DNA of 64,000 bases from Cavenderia fasciculata (lineage: Eukaryota > Evosea > Eumycetozoa > Acytosteliales > Cavenderiaceae), in assembly GCF_000203815.1 (NCBI RefSeq), contig NW_004457644.1:1-64000 (forward strand). Direction: 5' to 3'. Shown here one piece after another: positions 24,469 to 36,870 of this stretch. The notes beneath the pieces were generated by a model. It worked only from the letters and a program-made list of their open reading frames with translations. It made no database searches and was not told the DNA's origin. The position numbers and the translations under genes were made by a program. How positions within the stretch are numbered: position 1 is the stretch's first letter; each line of letters starts with the position of its first letter.

Positions 24469-24733
24469 TCTCTCGCATTATTATCTTTTATCTCTATCTC
24501 TAGATTCTCTGTATTAGTCCTGATAAAAATGAAATGAACAAAGATCGCAGCAGTGGGCAAAAAATAAATGAAAAAACATTTTCTAAAAACATACTTCAAA
24601 TAATTTGATTGACCATTAAAGATAAAGTTGTAGATTACAGTTGAATGATTATTATTATTATAATTAATTATTTATTTATTTTTTGTTTGTTTTTGTTGTT
24701 TTTGTTGTTGTATTCAATTTTCTAATGAATAAA

Positions 24734-25730
24734 TTAGTCTATTTCTCTTTTTAAGATGGTTGATTGATTGAATCGATGGTTATATAGGTCAGGTCGATCT
24801 GTTGGTTTGAAATGATGAGAAAGCATAAAATAAATGTTTTTAACGTGATCCAATTGTTTACCAGTTTCCCAATTTGGTCCAACTGAAACAAGATTGGTTT
24901 GGCGAATGACAAGCGTATGAATCGATGGGTTGGATCGGAGGAAATTCATTGAATGATGTAATGGATCTGAATCTTCATGGTTTCAAGTGATTGTTTGACT
25001 GTTGCAGTTGTATATATAACCAAAAAGGGTAGAATTGGTTTCTGAGAAGGAAGTATAAGTTTGACAAGTGGTATTTCCAACGTTGAAATAAATTGCACCA
25101 TATGACTCTGCATTTTCAATGCATCAAGATGAATCTTTCGTAGATTTATAAATGAATTGTTGATGATGGTTGTTGGTATGAATCATTACATATTGCGACA
25201 TAGATTCTATTTGTAACTTTGATTCCATTGAATTGATTGTTGATATGACTCCAAATAGAATTTTCAAATACTGCTCGTTGCACCTCATGATCTCTCTGTG
25301 GTAGAGAAAAAGTACGAGAGATGGTAGTTGAGAGATGATGGAATACCTTTTTGGAGATGGTCAACCTAGTCTTCTTCCATTTTACGAGTATGAGATCGAT
25401 ATCACTATGTAACCTTGAGTGAGCCCATGGATGATACAATGAATCATCTCTATAGTACATTGCATGTTGTGGGCATCGTTGATTATTTTCTTTTGCTTCA
25501 CTACCTAGTATCTCTTGAAGCAACTTTTTATCTCTAATTCTATTACTATTGCTATTACTATTATAATGATTAAGTATCTGATCGATGATGAATGGTTTAG
25601 TTTCCTTTTCAGTGATTGTATCGATCTTTAACGCTTGACATATTTCTTTTAAATCAGTTTTATATAATTGACCTAAACTACTCTTTGTTTGATATTCATC
25701 TATATCTTCTATCTTAAACTTTCTTTTCAT
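24734..25730 (-). pseudogene. SAP/F-box/LRR family copy E, gutted
   Basis: Starts at 25730 (MKRKFKIEDIDEYQT); the open frame to 25823 is upstream extension. SAP-like motif 1 is intact. A deletion then joins the Asn-rich spacer to KENNQRCPQHAM, removing SAP motif 2 and F-box-like region 1. After NRIYV at about 25195 another deletion jumps to the last LRR region (about 25145-24734: LRKIHLDAL, FISTLEIPLVKL, SLETM), with a further small deletion near 24955. The real family C-terminus (NQSTILKREID) is reached. About two thirds of the gene is missing. Confidence 0.9.
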
Positions 25731-25868
25731 TACTATTATTATTATTATTTCTCTCTTTAATATTTGTATCTTTGAGTAAATGACGCCTGTGAATCTTGAA
25801 AGGCGTGTGTTCTTGTTGATCAAAAAAAAACAAAAAAAAACTCCAAGTTAGACGCGATGATTATTTAT

Positions 25869-27052
25869 TTATTTTAATTTATTTATTTGATTGTTGATCA
25901 GTGATTCAAATCTCTTTAAATGAATGAATAGTTTACCTTTCTTTAAGATGGTCGATTGATTGAATCGATTTTTATCAATGATAGTAAACATTGATGGCAA
26001 ACGAGAATCAACCATAAAATAAAAGGTTTTGATATGATCCAATCCATCGACATTTGGTTTGGTACCATGTGGTTGAATGACTGGGTAATGAATGAATGTA
26101 CTTGGAGGAATGTTAATGACAAGTGTATGAATAGACGGGTTGGCAATGAGGAAATCAATTGCTATCTCTTTGTCATAGGTGGTTAGTTTGGTCAATCCGC
26201 TAGAGACAAATGGTGTTTTGAAGATACTTCCTTCTTTTCGTTGACTATTATATGGTTCCAAAACAATGAGGTGTTTGAGATTTTTGAATTTTTTTAATAT
26301 AGATGGATCTGAATCTTCATCTACTTCAAGTGTTTCGAGTGATTGTTTAATTGTATAACTTGCATAATGAGCCAAAAATGATAGTGATGGTTTGGTGTAG
26401 TCTGGAAGTATCAGTTTGACCAATGGTATTGATAACATGCGAAGAAATTCTGTCAACTTTTTTTCATCAAATTCAAACAATGCACCAAGATTAAGTTTTC
26501 TAAGATTGTTGAATGTATTTGGATGTGTCAAAGTTGGTAGTATAACGAATTGAATGTTTGTTGCATCTTGTAGACGTTGTAAATCTTCGTTTCGACTTGC
26601 ACCAGTTGATATTCTTTTAATTGTTTTGATGAATGGTTTGTTATTGAAATCCAATAATTGATCTTTTGTTATGATTTGACCAAACTTTGTAAATAGATTT
26701 TCAAATACAAAAGATCGAGTTGATTTAGAAATGATTGATAACTTTGATAGTCTCAAATGATAGATACTTTTTGATTTAAATGTATTGATGGCTGATGCAT
26801 AGAAAATAGATGATCTATCAACCCAACCATGATGAGGACAATTTGATTGAATGGTTTTAAAACCTACTTTTGATTTTAAAAGTAGACAATCTCGTTTGGC
26901 ATTTGAACTATAATATGATGATGTCTTGGAGTTAGAGTATAATTTCGCAATTGAGTCATCACAATTACATCTATTGATACTATTCCATAATAATTTGATG
27001 ATTTGATTAATAATATGATTTGGTAATGTTGGTAATAAAGGAGGTGTTGAAA

Positions 27053-27136
<84 letters not shown>

Positions 27137-28869
27137 TTATATTATTAATGATTTGATTATTATGTTGATCATTTCTATAAAATATATATTTTCTTTCTTT
27201 GTCCAATACTCATATCCTTTGATGAATTAAAGTATAGATTTGATTGTATGAGTTGTTGATGTTGCGTAACTGTTAGACACATCTCTGATTGAGCCATTAT
27301 TCTTGAAAGATTCGATTGTCGAAGACGATTAGATATTGTTTCAATCATTTTGAACATCTCCCTTTGAAATACAAATGTTAATCTTAGACTTTTGACATGT
27401 GGATTACTCTCTAGAAATCTCCAATACAATTCTTCCGTGGCTGTCGAAGCCTTTGTAGCTGTCACTGTCTTGACTCTATCTGGTAGAAAGTTGGTACAAT
27501 TGTCATTGGCACCCCCTAAAAATAGGATATGTACATGTCTTAGTTTGGGTAGCATTGTTGTCGTTTTGTTTTGAAATAATTTGTTGCAAGTCTTGACATC
27601 CAATCTGACAACTTGTAAAGACCCAAGTACAATATCTTTTACTTTTAAAATCTCTAAAGGAATGGCAAAGAGTAACTTTTTCATTGGACGATCCAATGAC
27701 TTGATCAATTCTTCAGTGTGGTGGCCACTAAAGTCACAGTCCAAAGAGATGGAGGTGAGATTCTTAAATGTCGAGATGGATGGATTATTGTATCCGTAGA
27801 ATACAATCGATTGGAGGTTGTCTAGTTTTTCAAGGTTATTGACAAGTGTCATATTACTTTTGTTTATATTAGATGCAAATGTAACATGTTCAATTGTCTT
27901 GACAAACCATGGTGGTGCATCAAGATACACTTGATTGGATGGTGGAACATAGATTCTATTTGCAACTTTGATTCCATTGTATTGGTTGTTGATATGACTC
28001 CAAACTGACTTTTCAAATGCTGGTCGAGGTGTACCTTGATCTTTTAGTGGAAGAGTAAAAGTACGAGAGATTGTAGTTGAGAGATGATGGAATACCTTTT
28101 TGGAGATGGTCAGCATCGACAGCTTCCATTGTACTTCGGTTAGATGGATATCACTGTTTAAATGCATTGATTGAGCCCATGGATGATACAATGAATCATC
28201 TCTATAGTACATTGCATGTTGTGGACAGCGTTGATTGTTGGATTTGGTTAGATCTGTAAACTGACTGGTTTTAGAGTTGAATTGTTTGGCAAGAATATTG
28301 AATGAACAGGCATCACTTGAGGAGGTTAAATAACGATTTAGAATCAGTTGTAAATCTAGTACCGATTGATGATAGATACAAGTACAATACTTTGCATCAT
28401 TCCAAGCCTGTGTGAGAATACGAGCGATGATTACCCAAGGTAACGAGTATCCACCACTCAACGATGATGGTGTATCTCTAGTCTTTTGATGTACCATTAT
28501 ATATTGAATCAATGTCTTTTTTAAATCTGACTCTCTATACTCTATCTTTAAATCTTTGCATATTAAACCAATTTTTTTCTTGCTCAAACTTGATAACTCT
28601 TCTTCTGTATATATTATATTTTTCTCTTGTTGTTGTTGTTCTATCTCTGCATCGTCACCACCATCTTTATCAATTTGATTACTATTATTATTATTATTAT
28701 TATAATGATTAACTATTTGATCGATGATGAACGGTTTAGTTTCCTTTGTATTGATTGTACTGATCTCTAAAGCTTGACATATTTGTATTAAATCAGCTTT
28801 ATACAACTGATTCAAACTACTCTTTGTTTGATATTCATCTATATCCTCTATCTTAAACTTTCTTTTCAT
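25869..28869 (-). pseudogene. SAP/F-box/LRR family copy F, single frameshift
   Basis: All family parts are present over 3.0 kb: both SAP-like motifs, F-box-like region 1 (SLPWVIIARILTQAWNDAKY, CTC), CPQH, LRR 1, a very long Asn linker (AAT/ATT run at about 27053-27124), F-box-like region 2 (LPNHIINQIIKLLWNSINR), CPHHGW and LRR 2. The only break is a one-base shift at about 27190, within the A-rich GGACAAAGAAAGAAAA stretch just before YIFYRNDQ. The two open parts (28869-27175 and 27206-25869) overlap there. A sequencing error in a homopolymer-like context is a realistic alternative to a true pseudogene. Confidence 0.85.
27053..27124. repeat. ATT/AAT microsatellite, poly-Asn linker of copy F
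   Basis: About 24 tandem ATT units (plus strand) encode the Asn linker between the two halves of copy F. Equivalent shorter runs sit in the same place in the other copies (about 16496-16553, 19647-19686, 38697-38740). A separate run at about 24233-24305 lies between the SAP-like motifs of copy D. Length varies strongly from copy to copy. Confidence 0.95.
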
Positions 28870-29035
28870 TATTATATTATCTGGGTTTGTAATAATAATT
28901 ATGAATAATATTGAAGAGTGATGTTAAATACATGAAGAGTATTAATAATTTTTAAAAAAAAAAAAATGGCGGGAGTTATCCAAAGCACTTTGTTTGAAGA
29001 GACAATTTTAAAGATAGAGAGAGATAAAAAGAATA

Positions 29036-30290
29036 ATGAAAAGAAAGTTTAAGATAGAAGATATAGATGAATATCAAACAAAGAGTAGTTTAGGTCAATT
29101 ATATAAAGATGATTTAAAAGAAATATGTCAAGTGTGAGACACATCAACAACTCATACAATCAAACGTATACTTTAATTCATCAAAGGATATGAGCTTCAG
29201 ACATTCGAATAGAAAATATATATTCTATAGAAATGATCAACAAAATAATCAAATCATTAATAATAATAATTTCAACAAATAATTCAACTCATGCTTTGAC
29301 AACTGTATTACCAACATTATCAAACATTATTATTAATCAAATCATCAAATTATTATGGAATAGTATCAATAGATGTAATTGTGATAGTCCGTTTACTAGA
29401 TTTTATCCCATTTCAAAGTTGATGACAAATCGAGGCTTTTTACTTCGAAAAATTAATGGAAAATTTGAAAGAATTCAATCAAATTGTCCACATCATGGTT
29501 GGGTTGATATATCCTCTCTATACGTCACATCATCTCGTGTTACGTCCTCTCTCCATGGATTCTCACAAAAAAGTATCTATCGATTGAGATTATCAAAGTT
29601 GTCAATCATTTCTAAATCAACTCGATCATTTGTATTGAACAAACTAATGACAAAGTTTGGTCCTACCGAAAACCAAGGACAATTGTTGGAATTCAATGAC
29701 AAACCATTCATCAAAAAAATTAAAAGATTATCGACCACCATTGCAAATCCAGTTTATTCATTGATTTTGGATACCAAACCAAATCAACTGACTATCCCGG
29801 ATCTTTTTAAAGATATAAAGAGCATCAAACTACCAACCATTCAAATCAACATAGATTTTCCATTCAAAAATCCTAAAAAGTTTCATATTGATTATCTGAT
29901 CAATGATGGTGATACTTACAGCTTGCAACTAACACTTCCACCTCTCTTGGTCCCAAAACTCCTATTTTTGGCTAAACATGCAAGTTCAACAATCAAACTA
30001 TCACTAGAAAGTATTGAAGTGGATGATGGTTCAGATCCATTACTTTTACAACTATTCCCAAATATCAAACACATCATTGTGCAAATGACTAGAAATGAAA
30101 GCTTTTTCAGAACACCATTAGTCTCTAACCATCAATTCACCAAACTGAACATCTATTCTGATTCCCTAGATGATTTGGATACTTCAATTAAATTTCTCCA
30201 ATTCAATCCATCGATCCATACACTTGTCGTTCATTCCATTATTGCTATAACATCGCTTTTTTTATATCTTTATTATTATTATTTAAAAAT
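29036..30290 (+). pseudogene. SAP/F-box/LRR family copy G, inverted and internally deleted
   Basis: The only sizeable family copy on the plus strand. It starts with a normal family start at 29036 (MKRKFKIEDIDEYQT). After about 32 codons, at IC-QV, it hits a TGA and joins directly to sequence from the centre of the gene (LIQSNVYFNSSKDM region), losing both SAP-to-LRR1 parts. From 29233 a 359-codon frame is open. It covers F-box-like region 2 (LSNIIINQIIKLLWNSINR), CPHHGW and LRR 2 (LFPNIKHIIVQM, NPSIHTLVVHS), then runs into unrelated sequence at about 30240. A truncated one-half protein could be made from ATG 29233, but that start lies inside the former linker. Divergent from copy F, with a 166-bp spacer between starts. 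Confidence 0.82.
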
Positions 30291-30292
30291 AT

Positions 30293-30456
30293 CTATCTTT
30301 TACAATGAATGAATAATTTATCTTTCTTTAAGATGTTGAATTGATTGAATGGTAATTTGTGGTCAAAAAGTGAAGTATGGTCGATTCCATAGAAACGAGG
30401 AGAAACCAAAAAGTATATGTTTTGGATTTGATCCAACTTGATGACAGCTTGCAAAA
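30293..30456 (-). pseudogene. SAP/F-box/LRR family C-terminal fragment
   Basis: About 54 codons on the minus strand, ending at a TAG (30295-30293), match the extreme C-terminus of the family: AVIKLDQIQNIYFLVSPRF, then FNILKKDKLFIHCKR. It faces the 3' end of inverted copy G. Copy G and this fragment could be the two sides of an inversion breakpoint. Confidence 0.85.
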
Positions 30457-30538
30457 GTATGGGAATTTAAACTTATTCAATTTTAATAGAGTAAAAAACA
30501 GATTGTTTTCCCATTGTAATATTTATTTTTTACATAAT

Positions 30539-33430
30539 CTATCTCTTATAATGAACAAATATGCTATCTTTTTTTGTGATAATTGATTGATGTGTGAATG
30601 GATATTTGGTGTCAAAAAGTGAATAACGATCATAGTCAATTAGATTGGGATCAACTAAATAATAAATGTTTTTGATATGGTCCAACTCAATGACAGCAGA
30701 TTTCAATAGATATTTACTGCCAATTTGAGAATGAACGACAAACGTATGAATGGATGGGTTGGATTTGAGAAACTCAATTGACTTGTCAATATTTGATGAA
30801 TAGGTGCGGATGGATAGTTTGGTGAATCGATGGTGAGAGACTAAAAGGGTTGTGTAAAATGATGGTTTGTCATGATCCACATTCTCAATAATGATGTGTT
30901 TGATGTTTGGGAATTGTTGTAAAAGTGAGGAATCTGAACCCTCCCCGACTTGAATGTTTTCCAATGATTTTTTGAGTGTTTCAGTTGCATGTTTGGCCAA
31001 AAATGATAGCATTGGATTCACATCGAGTGGAAGTATCAGTTTGACAAGTGGTAATTCCAACTTTGAAATGAATTGTGACAGTTGGTTGTTTATGTCACGA
31101 TATAGTAAATCAGCAAGATTAAGTTTTCTAAGGTTGTTGTATGGGAATTGATTGTTGATGGTTGGTATGACTGCCAGTTGGATACTCTTGGCTTGTTGTA
31201 GTCGTTCCAGATGGAGAGGTGTTCTTTCAGTACAAGATATTCTTTTAGTAGTTTTAAATAATTGTTCGTTTTTGGAATAAAATAATTGATGGTGGGATTG
31301 GATTGGACCAAACTTTGTAAATAACCTTTTAAATACAAATGATCGGGTTGATTTTGAAATAGTTGACAATGCTGATAGTCTCACCCTGTAGATACTCTTT
31401 TGATGGTGTCTCACAAGTGAAAGTGATAGATATATACTAGATCTATTTACCCAGCAATGATATGGGCAATTTGATTGGATTGTTTCAAAATCTTGATTTG
31501 ATTTTAAAAGAAGAATGTCTCGATTAGAAACTGTCTGATTAGAATACCAACTCATAATCGAAATATCACAATTACATATATTCATACTATTCCATAATAA
31601 TTTGATGATTTTGTAAATAATAATGTTTGGTAGTGTTGGTAATATATTATTGTTTTTATCATTATTATTATCAATATTTCTATTTATATTATTATTAATG
31701 ATTTGATTATTATGTTGATCATTTCTATAGAATATATATTTTTTAAACTCTTGTCCAATACTCATATCCTTTGATGAATTAAAGTATACGTTTGATTGAA
31801 TGAGTTGTTGGTGTTGAATATTTGTCAAACTTCTTTTAGAATAAACCATGATTCTTGATAGTTTTGATTGTTTGAGTTGGGTACTAATGGTTCCAAGTGT
31901 TGTAAAATTAGCTTGGTTGTATGTCAATCTTAAATTTGTAATATGTGGATTATTCTCTAAAAATCTACGACAAATTTCTTCATTGCAATTTGAATATGTT
32001 GTTGTAGCTGTCACTGTCGTTACTCTATCTGGTAAAATAAAGTCTACAATTTCTATGTTTGATATGTCCAATCTGACATGTACATGTCTTAGATTGGGTA
32101 GTTTACTTGATGGTGACTTTTGATCTTGACAAGTGTTGTTGTTTTGAAATAATTCAATGTAAGTTTTGGTATCCAATCTGATAACTTGTAATGATTCTAG
32201 TACAATATCTTTTGCTTTTAAAATGACTGATGGATGAGAAAAGAGTAACTTGGTCATTGGACGATCCAATGATTGTATCAATACATCAACCGCTTTGGTA
32301 TGGAAATGAGTGTCAATGGTGATAGAGGTGAGATTCTTTAGTGTGTCAAATTCAGGGTTTTGGGCTGCCATGAATACAAGGGATCTGAGATTGACTAGTT
32401 TGGAAAGTTTAATGAGATTGATACTGGTTTTGTGTAATTCATCAATGGTAACATGTTCAATCGACTTTGTAAACCAAGGTGGTGCATCAAGATACACTTG
32501 ATTGGATGGTGGAATATAGATTCTATTTGCAACTTTGATTCCATTGTACTGGTTGTTGATATGATTCCAAACTGATTTTTCAAATGCTGCTCTTGGCATC
32601 TTTTTATGATTTGATGGAATACTAAAAGTACGAGAGACAGTGGTCGAGAGATGATGGAATATCTTTTTGGAGATGGTCAACATCGACTGCTTCCATTGTA
32701 TTTGAATAGGGTCCAATTGTTCATGGTCGAGGTTGAAATGAGGCCACGGATGATTCAATGAATCATCTCTATAGTACATTGCATGTTGTGGGCAGTGTTG
32801 GTTGTTGGATTTGACTTGATCTGTAAATTGCCCGATTTTAGAGTTGAATTGTATACCCAGAAATTTGAATGAATAGGTCTCGTTTGATGAAAATAGCTTA
32901 CAATTCAAATCCTTTTGTAAATCCAGAAACTCTTGAGGATAGATACAAGTACAATACTTTGCATCATTCCAAGCCTGTGTAAGAATTCTCGAAATGATTG
33001 ACCAAGGTAGCGAGTATCCACCACTCAATGATGATGGTGTAACCTCTGTCTTTTGATATACCATTATATATTGAATCAATGTCTTTTTTGTATCACTCTC
33101 TCTATACTCTATCTTTAAATCTTTACATATACCAACGACTCTTTGTTTACTACGACTCAATAACTCTTCTTCTGTATAAATTCTCTTGTTATCTTGTTGT
33201 TGTTGTTGTTCTTTATCATCACTATCACTATCTATTTGATTATTATTATTATTATTATTATTATAATGATAAAGTATTTGATCTATGATGTATGATTTAG
33301 TTTCCTTTGTATTGATCGTATCGATCTTTAACACTTGACATATTTGTATTAAATCAGTTTTATATAATTGACCTAAACTACTCTTTGTTTGATATTCATC
33401 AACATCTTCAATCTTAAACTTTCTTTTCAT
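30539..33430 (-). CDS. SAP/F-box/LRR family copy H, intact (963 aa)
   Basis: Single open exon from MKRKFKIEDVDEYQT to SIFVHYKR. Same layout as copy C: two SAP-like motifs (LYKTDLIQICQVLKI and SKQRVVGICKDLKI), F-box-like region 1 (SLPWSIISRILTQAWNDAKY, CTC), CPQHAMYYRDDSLNHPW, LTISKKIFHHLSTTV, LRR 1, a shorter mixed Asn linker, F-box-like region 2 (LPNIIIYKIIKLLWNSMN, CNC), CPYHCWVNRSSIY, STISKSTRSFVFKRLFTKF, LRR 2. In this copy the second Cys/His motif reads CPYH and the preceding RDDSLY segment has Asn for Tyr. The start sits after a short CT-rich (plus-strand) leader, as in the other intact copies. Function not known. Confidence 0.88.
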   Translation of the reverse strand: MKRKFKIEDVDEYQTKSSLGQLYKTDLIQICQVLKIDTINTKETKSYIIDQILYHYNNNNNNNNQIDSDSDDKEQQQQQDNKRIYTEEELLSRSKQRVVGICKDLKIEYRESDTKKTLIQYIMVYQKTEVTPSSLSGGYSLPWSIISRILTQAWNDAKYCTCIYPQEFLDLQKDLNCKLFSSNETYSFKFLGIQFNSKIGQFTDQVKSNNQHCPQHAMYYRDDSLNHPWPHFNLDHEQLDPIQIQWKQSMLTISKKIFHHLSTTVSRTFSIPSNHKKMPRAAFEKSVWNHINNQYNGIKVANRIYIPPSNQVYLDAPPWFTKSIEHVTIDELHKTSINLIKLSKLVNLRSLVFMAAQNPEFDTLKNLTSITIDTHFHTKAVDVLIQSLDRPMTKLLFSHPSVILKAKDIVLESLQVIRLDTKTYIELFQNNNTCQDQKSPSSKLPNLRHVHVRLDISNIEIVDFILPDRVTTVTATTTYSNCNEEICRRFLENNPHITNLRLTYNQANFTTLGTISTQLKQSKLSRIMVYSKRSLTNIQHQQLIQSNVYFNSSKDMSIGQEFKKYIFYRNDQHNNQIINNNINRNIDNNNDKNNNILPTLPNIIIYKIIKLLWNSMNICNCDISIMSWYSNQTVSNRDILLLKSNQDFETIQSNCPYHCWVNRSSIYLSLSLVRHHQKSIYRVRLSALSTISKSTRSFVFKRLFTKFGPIQSHHQLFYSKNEQLFKTTKRISCTERTPLHLERLQQAKSIQLAVIPTINNQFPYNNLRKLNLADLLYRDINNQLSQFISKLELPLVKLILPLDVNPMLSFLAKHATETLKKSLENIQVGEGSDSSLLQQFPNIKHIIIENVDHDKPSFYTTLLVSHHRFTKLSIRTYSSNIDKSIEFLKSNPSIHTFVVHSQIGSKYLLKSAVIELDHIKNIYYLVDPNLIDYDRYSLFDTKYPFTHQSIITKKDSIFVHYKR

Positions 33431-33558
33431 TATTCCTATTTGTATCTGTATTTATCTCTATCTCTCAAATATTTTTGATGTTGAAGCTCTACTTTTGTAT
33501 AGTCGTGAAGGGAAAAACTTTTTTGTATATTCAAAAAAAAAAAAATATATAATATAAT

Positions 33559-36206
33559 TTATTCATTATTAATGTCTGTGAATATGTTATTCACATTCAA
33601 CTGAATAAATTTTTTATCTTTCTTTAAGACAACTGATTTGCAGAATGATTGGTTGAAATAAAGAGAACCAGCATAGTAAATATTTTTAATATGCTTCAAC
33701 TGTCCAATGCTTTCAAAAACAGTATAGTTAGCAAATTGGATGACAATGGTATGGATAGACTGATTGGCGCAGAGAAAATCGATCAAATACGGGCGTGGTT
33801 TGCCATAGGTTGTCAGTTTGGTGAATCGATGGTTGTAAACAAATGGTGTTCTGAAAAAGGTTGTCAGGGGTGGCTCAGATTCGAATCCAAACTTAAAAAT
33901 GAGGTGTTTGATATTTGGGAATTGTTGTAATTGCAATTGATCTGAATCTCTTTCCACATTCATTCTCTCGAGTGATTGTTTGAGTGTTGAACTTGCATGT
34001 TTAGCCAAAAATGGTAGCATTGGTCCCAAGTGAGATGGGAGTATCAGTTTGACAAGTGGTAATTCCAATTTTTCCAAGTCTATTTTGTCAACTAGAAACT
34101 TGGGTTCCTTTACACTATCAAGATTAAGTTTTCTAAGGTTGGTGAATGGATGTAGTTTGTTGATGGTTGGTAATTCTGAAAACTGGATGCCCTTCAATTT
34201 GATGGTCTTGGCTTGTTGGAGAAGTTCCATATCGATTGGAATTGTTTCAATAGTTGATATTTTTTTAATTGTTTTGATAAATGGTTTTTGATATATTTCC
34301 AATATTTGATTGACCAAACTTTGTAAATAACTTTTCAAATATAAATGATCGAGTTGTCTTGGAGATGGTTGAAAACTTTGATAATCTTAATTGATAGATA
34401 CTTTTTTGTGTAAAAGTAGATATATTTTGAAATACTGGTAGGTATAGAGATGATCTATCAACCCAACCATGATGAGGACAATTTGATTGAATGCTTTCAA
34501 AATCTTGATTTGATTTTAAAAGTAGACAGTCTCTATGAGTCATTGTCTTTGAATATAATTTTGCAAATGAATCATCACAATTACATTCGTTCATACCATT
34601 CCATAATAATTGGATGATTTTGTAAATAATATTGTTTGGTAGTGTTGGTAATAAAATTGTTGTCGTATAATTATTATTATTATTATTTATATTATTATTA
34701 TTATTATTAATGATTTGATTATTATGTTTATCATTTCTATAGAATATATATTTTCTATTCGAATGTCTGAAGCTCATATCCTTTGATGAATTAAAGTATA
34801 CGTTTGATTGTATGAGTTGTTGATGTTGGACTGTTAAAGCATAATCAGAATAAACCACTATTCTTGACAACCTTGATTGTTTGAGAAGTGTGGAAATGAT
34901 TCCAATCGTTTGAAAATCACAATCCACTATGATACTTGTAATATGTGGATTATTCTCGAAAAATCTACTATATTTGTCTTCGTAACATGTGCTCATCTTT
35001 GAGGCTGACAATTTAGATATTCTAGATGGTAGAATATAGTCTTTAATTCCTCGACTTTGTGTATACTGAATGTGTACATGTCTTAGATTGGATAGGTTTC
35101 TTGGTGATGATGGTCGTTCTTGACTGGTGTTTTGGAATAACAACATGTATAATTTGTCATCCAAACAGATAACTTGTAATGATTCTAGTACAATATCTTT
35201 TGCCTTTAAAATGACTGATGGATCTTGAGGTAGGAGTAGCCTTTTCATTGGACGATCCAAAGAGTCGACTAGTTCCTCGAGACCTTCTCTGAGTAATTCC
35301 ATAGTGATTGAGGTGAGATTCTTTAGTGGACCGATGTTTGGGTATTGGTCTCCAAAATAGACAATTGATTTGAGATGGACGAGTTTTGAAAGGTTATTCA
35401 AAAGTGGTCTAGGTGGTAATGAATCAAGTGTAACGTGTTCAATTGACTTTGTAAACCAAGGCGGCGCATCAAGATACACTTGATTGGATGATAGAACACA
35501 GATTCTATTTGCAATTTTGATTCCATTGTATTCATTACTGATATGACTCCATATTGATGTTTCATACTCTGCTCTTTCAGCTGCTTTGAATTTTCCTCCC
35601 CAAGGAAGAGCAAAAGTACGAGGTATTGTAGTTGAGAGATGATGGAATACCTTTTTGGAGATGGTCGGCATCGTCTGCTTCCATTGTGTTTCTTCTATAG
35701 CTACTCCAAACATACTGTAGTGAGCCCAAGGATGATATAACGAATCATCTCTATAGTACATTGCATGTTGTGGGCAGTGTTGATTGTTGGATTTGACTTG
35801 TTCGATGAACTGACCGATTTTAGAGTTGAATTGTTTACCCAGAAAATTGAATGAATACGGTTCCCTTGTATTTAGTTGATTAAATTTTCTTTGTAGGTCT
35901 TGAAACTCTTGAGGATAGATACAAGTACAATACTTTGCATCATTCCAAGCACGAGTGAGAATACTCGCAATGATTGACCAAGGTAACGAGTATCCACCAC
36001 TCAACGATGATGGTGCCACTCTATTCTTTTGATATACCATTATATATTGAACCAGTGTTGTCTATGTATGACTCTCTCTATACTCTATCTTTAAATCATT
36101 ACATATTGTAATGACTTTTTGTTTATTAATACGTAACTCTTGCTCTGTATATATTCTATTAATGTTATCTTGTTGTTGTTCTATATTATCATCATCTTTT
36201 TGACTA

Positions 36207-36237
<31 letters not shown>

Positions 36238-36412
36238 TATAATGATTAAGTATTTGATCTAAGATGTATGGTTTATTATCATCTTGATTGATTGCGATCT
36301 CTAACACTTGACATATTTCAATCAAGTCATCTTTATATAATTGCTTCAAACTACTGTATGTTTGATAGTCATCTATATCTTCTATATAGAACTTTCTTTT
36401 TATTCCTCTCAT
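33559..36412 (-). pseudogene. SAP/F-box/LRR family copy I, two frameshifts and altered start
   Basis: At the usual start position the ATG is ATA, so the first usable start is three codons upstream (MRGIKRKFYIEDIDDYQT at 36412). The frame breaks at about 36060 just after IEYRESHT, in the end of SAP-like motif 2. It resumes as LVQYIMVYQKNRVAP and is open to about 34265 through F-box-like region 1, LRR 1, the linker, F-box-like region 2 and KLFTKFGQ. A second shift at about 34310 precedes QKPFIKTIKKIST, and LRR 2 is open to 33559. Part of this copy (34730-34826) is identical over 97 bp to inverted copy G. Confidence 0.88.
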
Positions 36413-36540
36413 CTCTATATCTCTATCTCTTGTATCTGTATTTGATCAAATATTTAAAATGAAAGAAAGAAGGACGAGAGATCGCTAAGCTTGTCTTTAG
36501 ATTATTTTTTATTGGATTTAACTAGTTTTATTTTTTATCA

Positions 36541-36630
36541 ATTGAGAACTTGTACAGACTTGAGAACAATATTGTTGGCTTGCAAAATGAGTGATGGATA
36601 TGGCAAGAGTAACTTGGTCATTGGACGGTA
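36541..36630 (-). pseudogene. short SAP/F-box/LRR family fragment
   Basis: About 29 codons on the minus strand read RPMTKLLLPYPSLILQANNI followed by VLKSVQVLN and a stop. They match the middle of LRR region 1 (DRPMTKLL..PSVILKAKDIVLESLQVI) of the full copies. The rest of 36413-36870 shows no gene. Confidence 0.8.
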
Positions 36631-36870
36631 TGCACATCATGTCACATCTTGTATTTGACTATTAATACTAACACCATCTGTTTATTCATCAAGACACATT
36701 ACTTTATAAAGAAAAGATTCATTGATAATCAAAAGAATAAGTTAATGGCTGGATCAACATCATCTAATTTATAATAATAACAATAATAATAATATAGGCA
36801 AACAATACAATACTCGATTATTTATATGTACAAACATTTTGGTATAGAGTGATTATTCTATTCTATTCTT

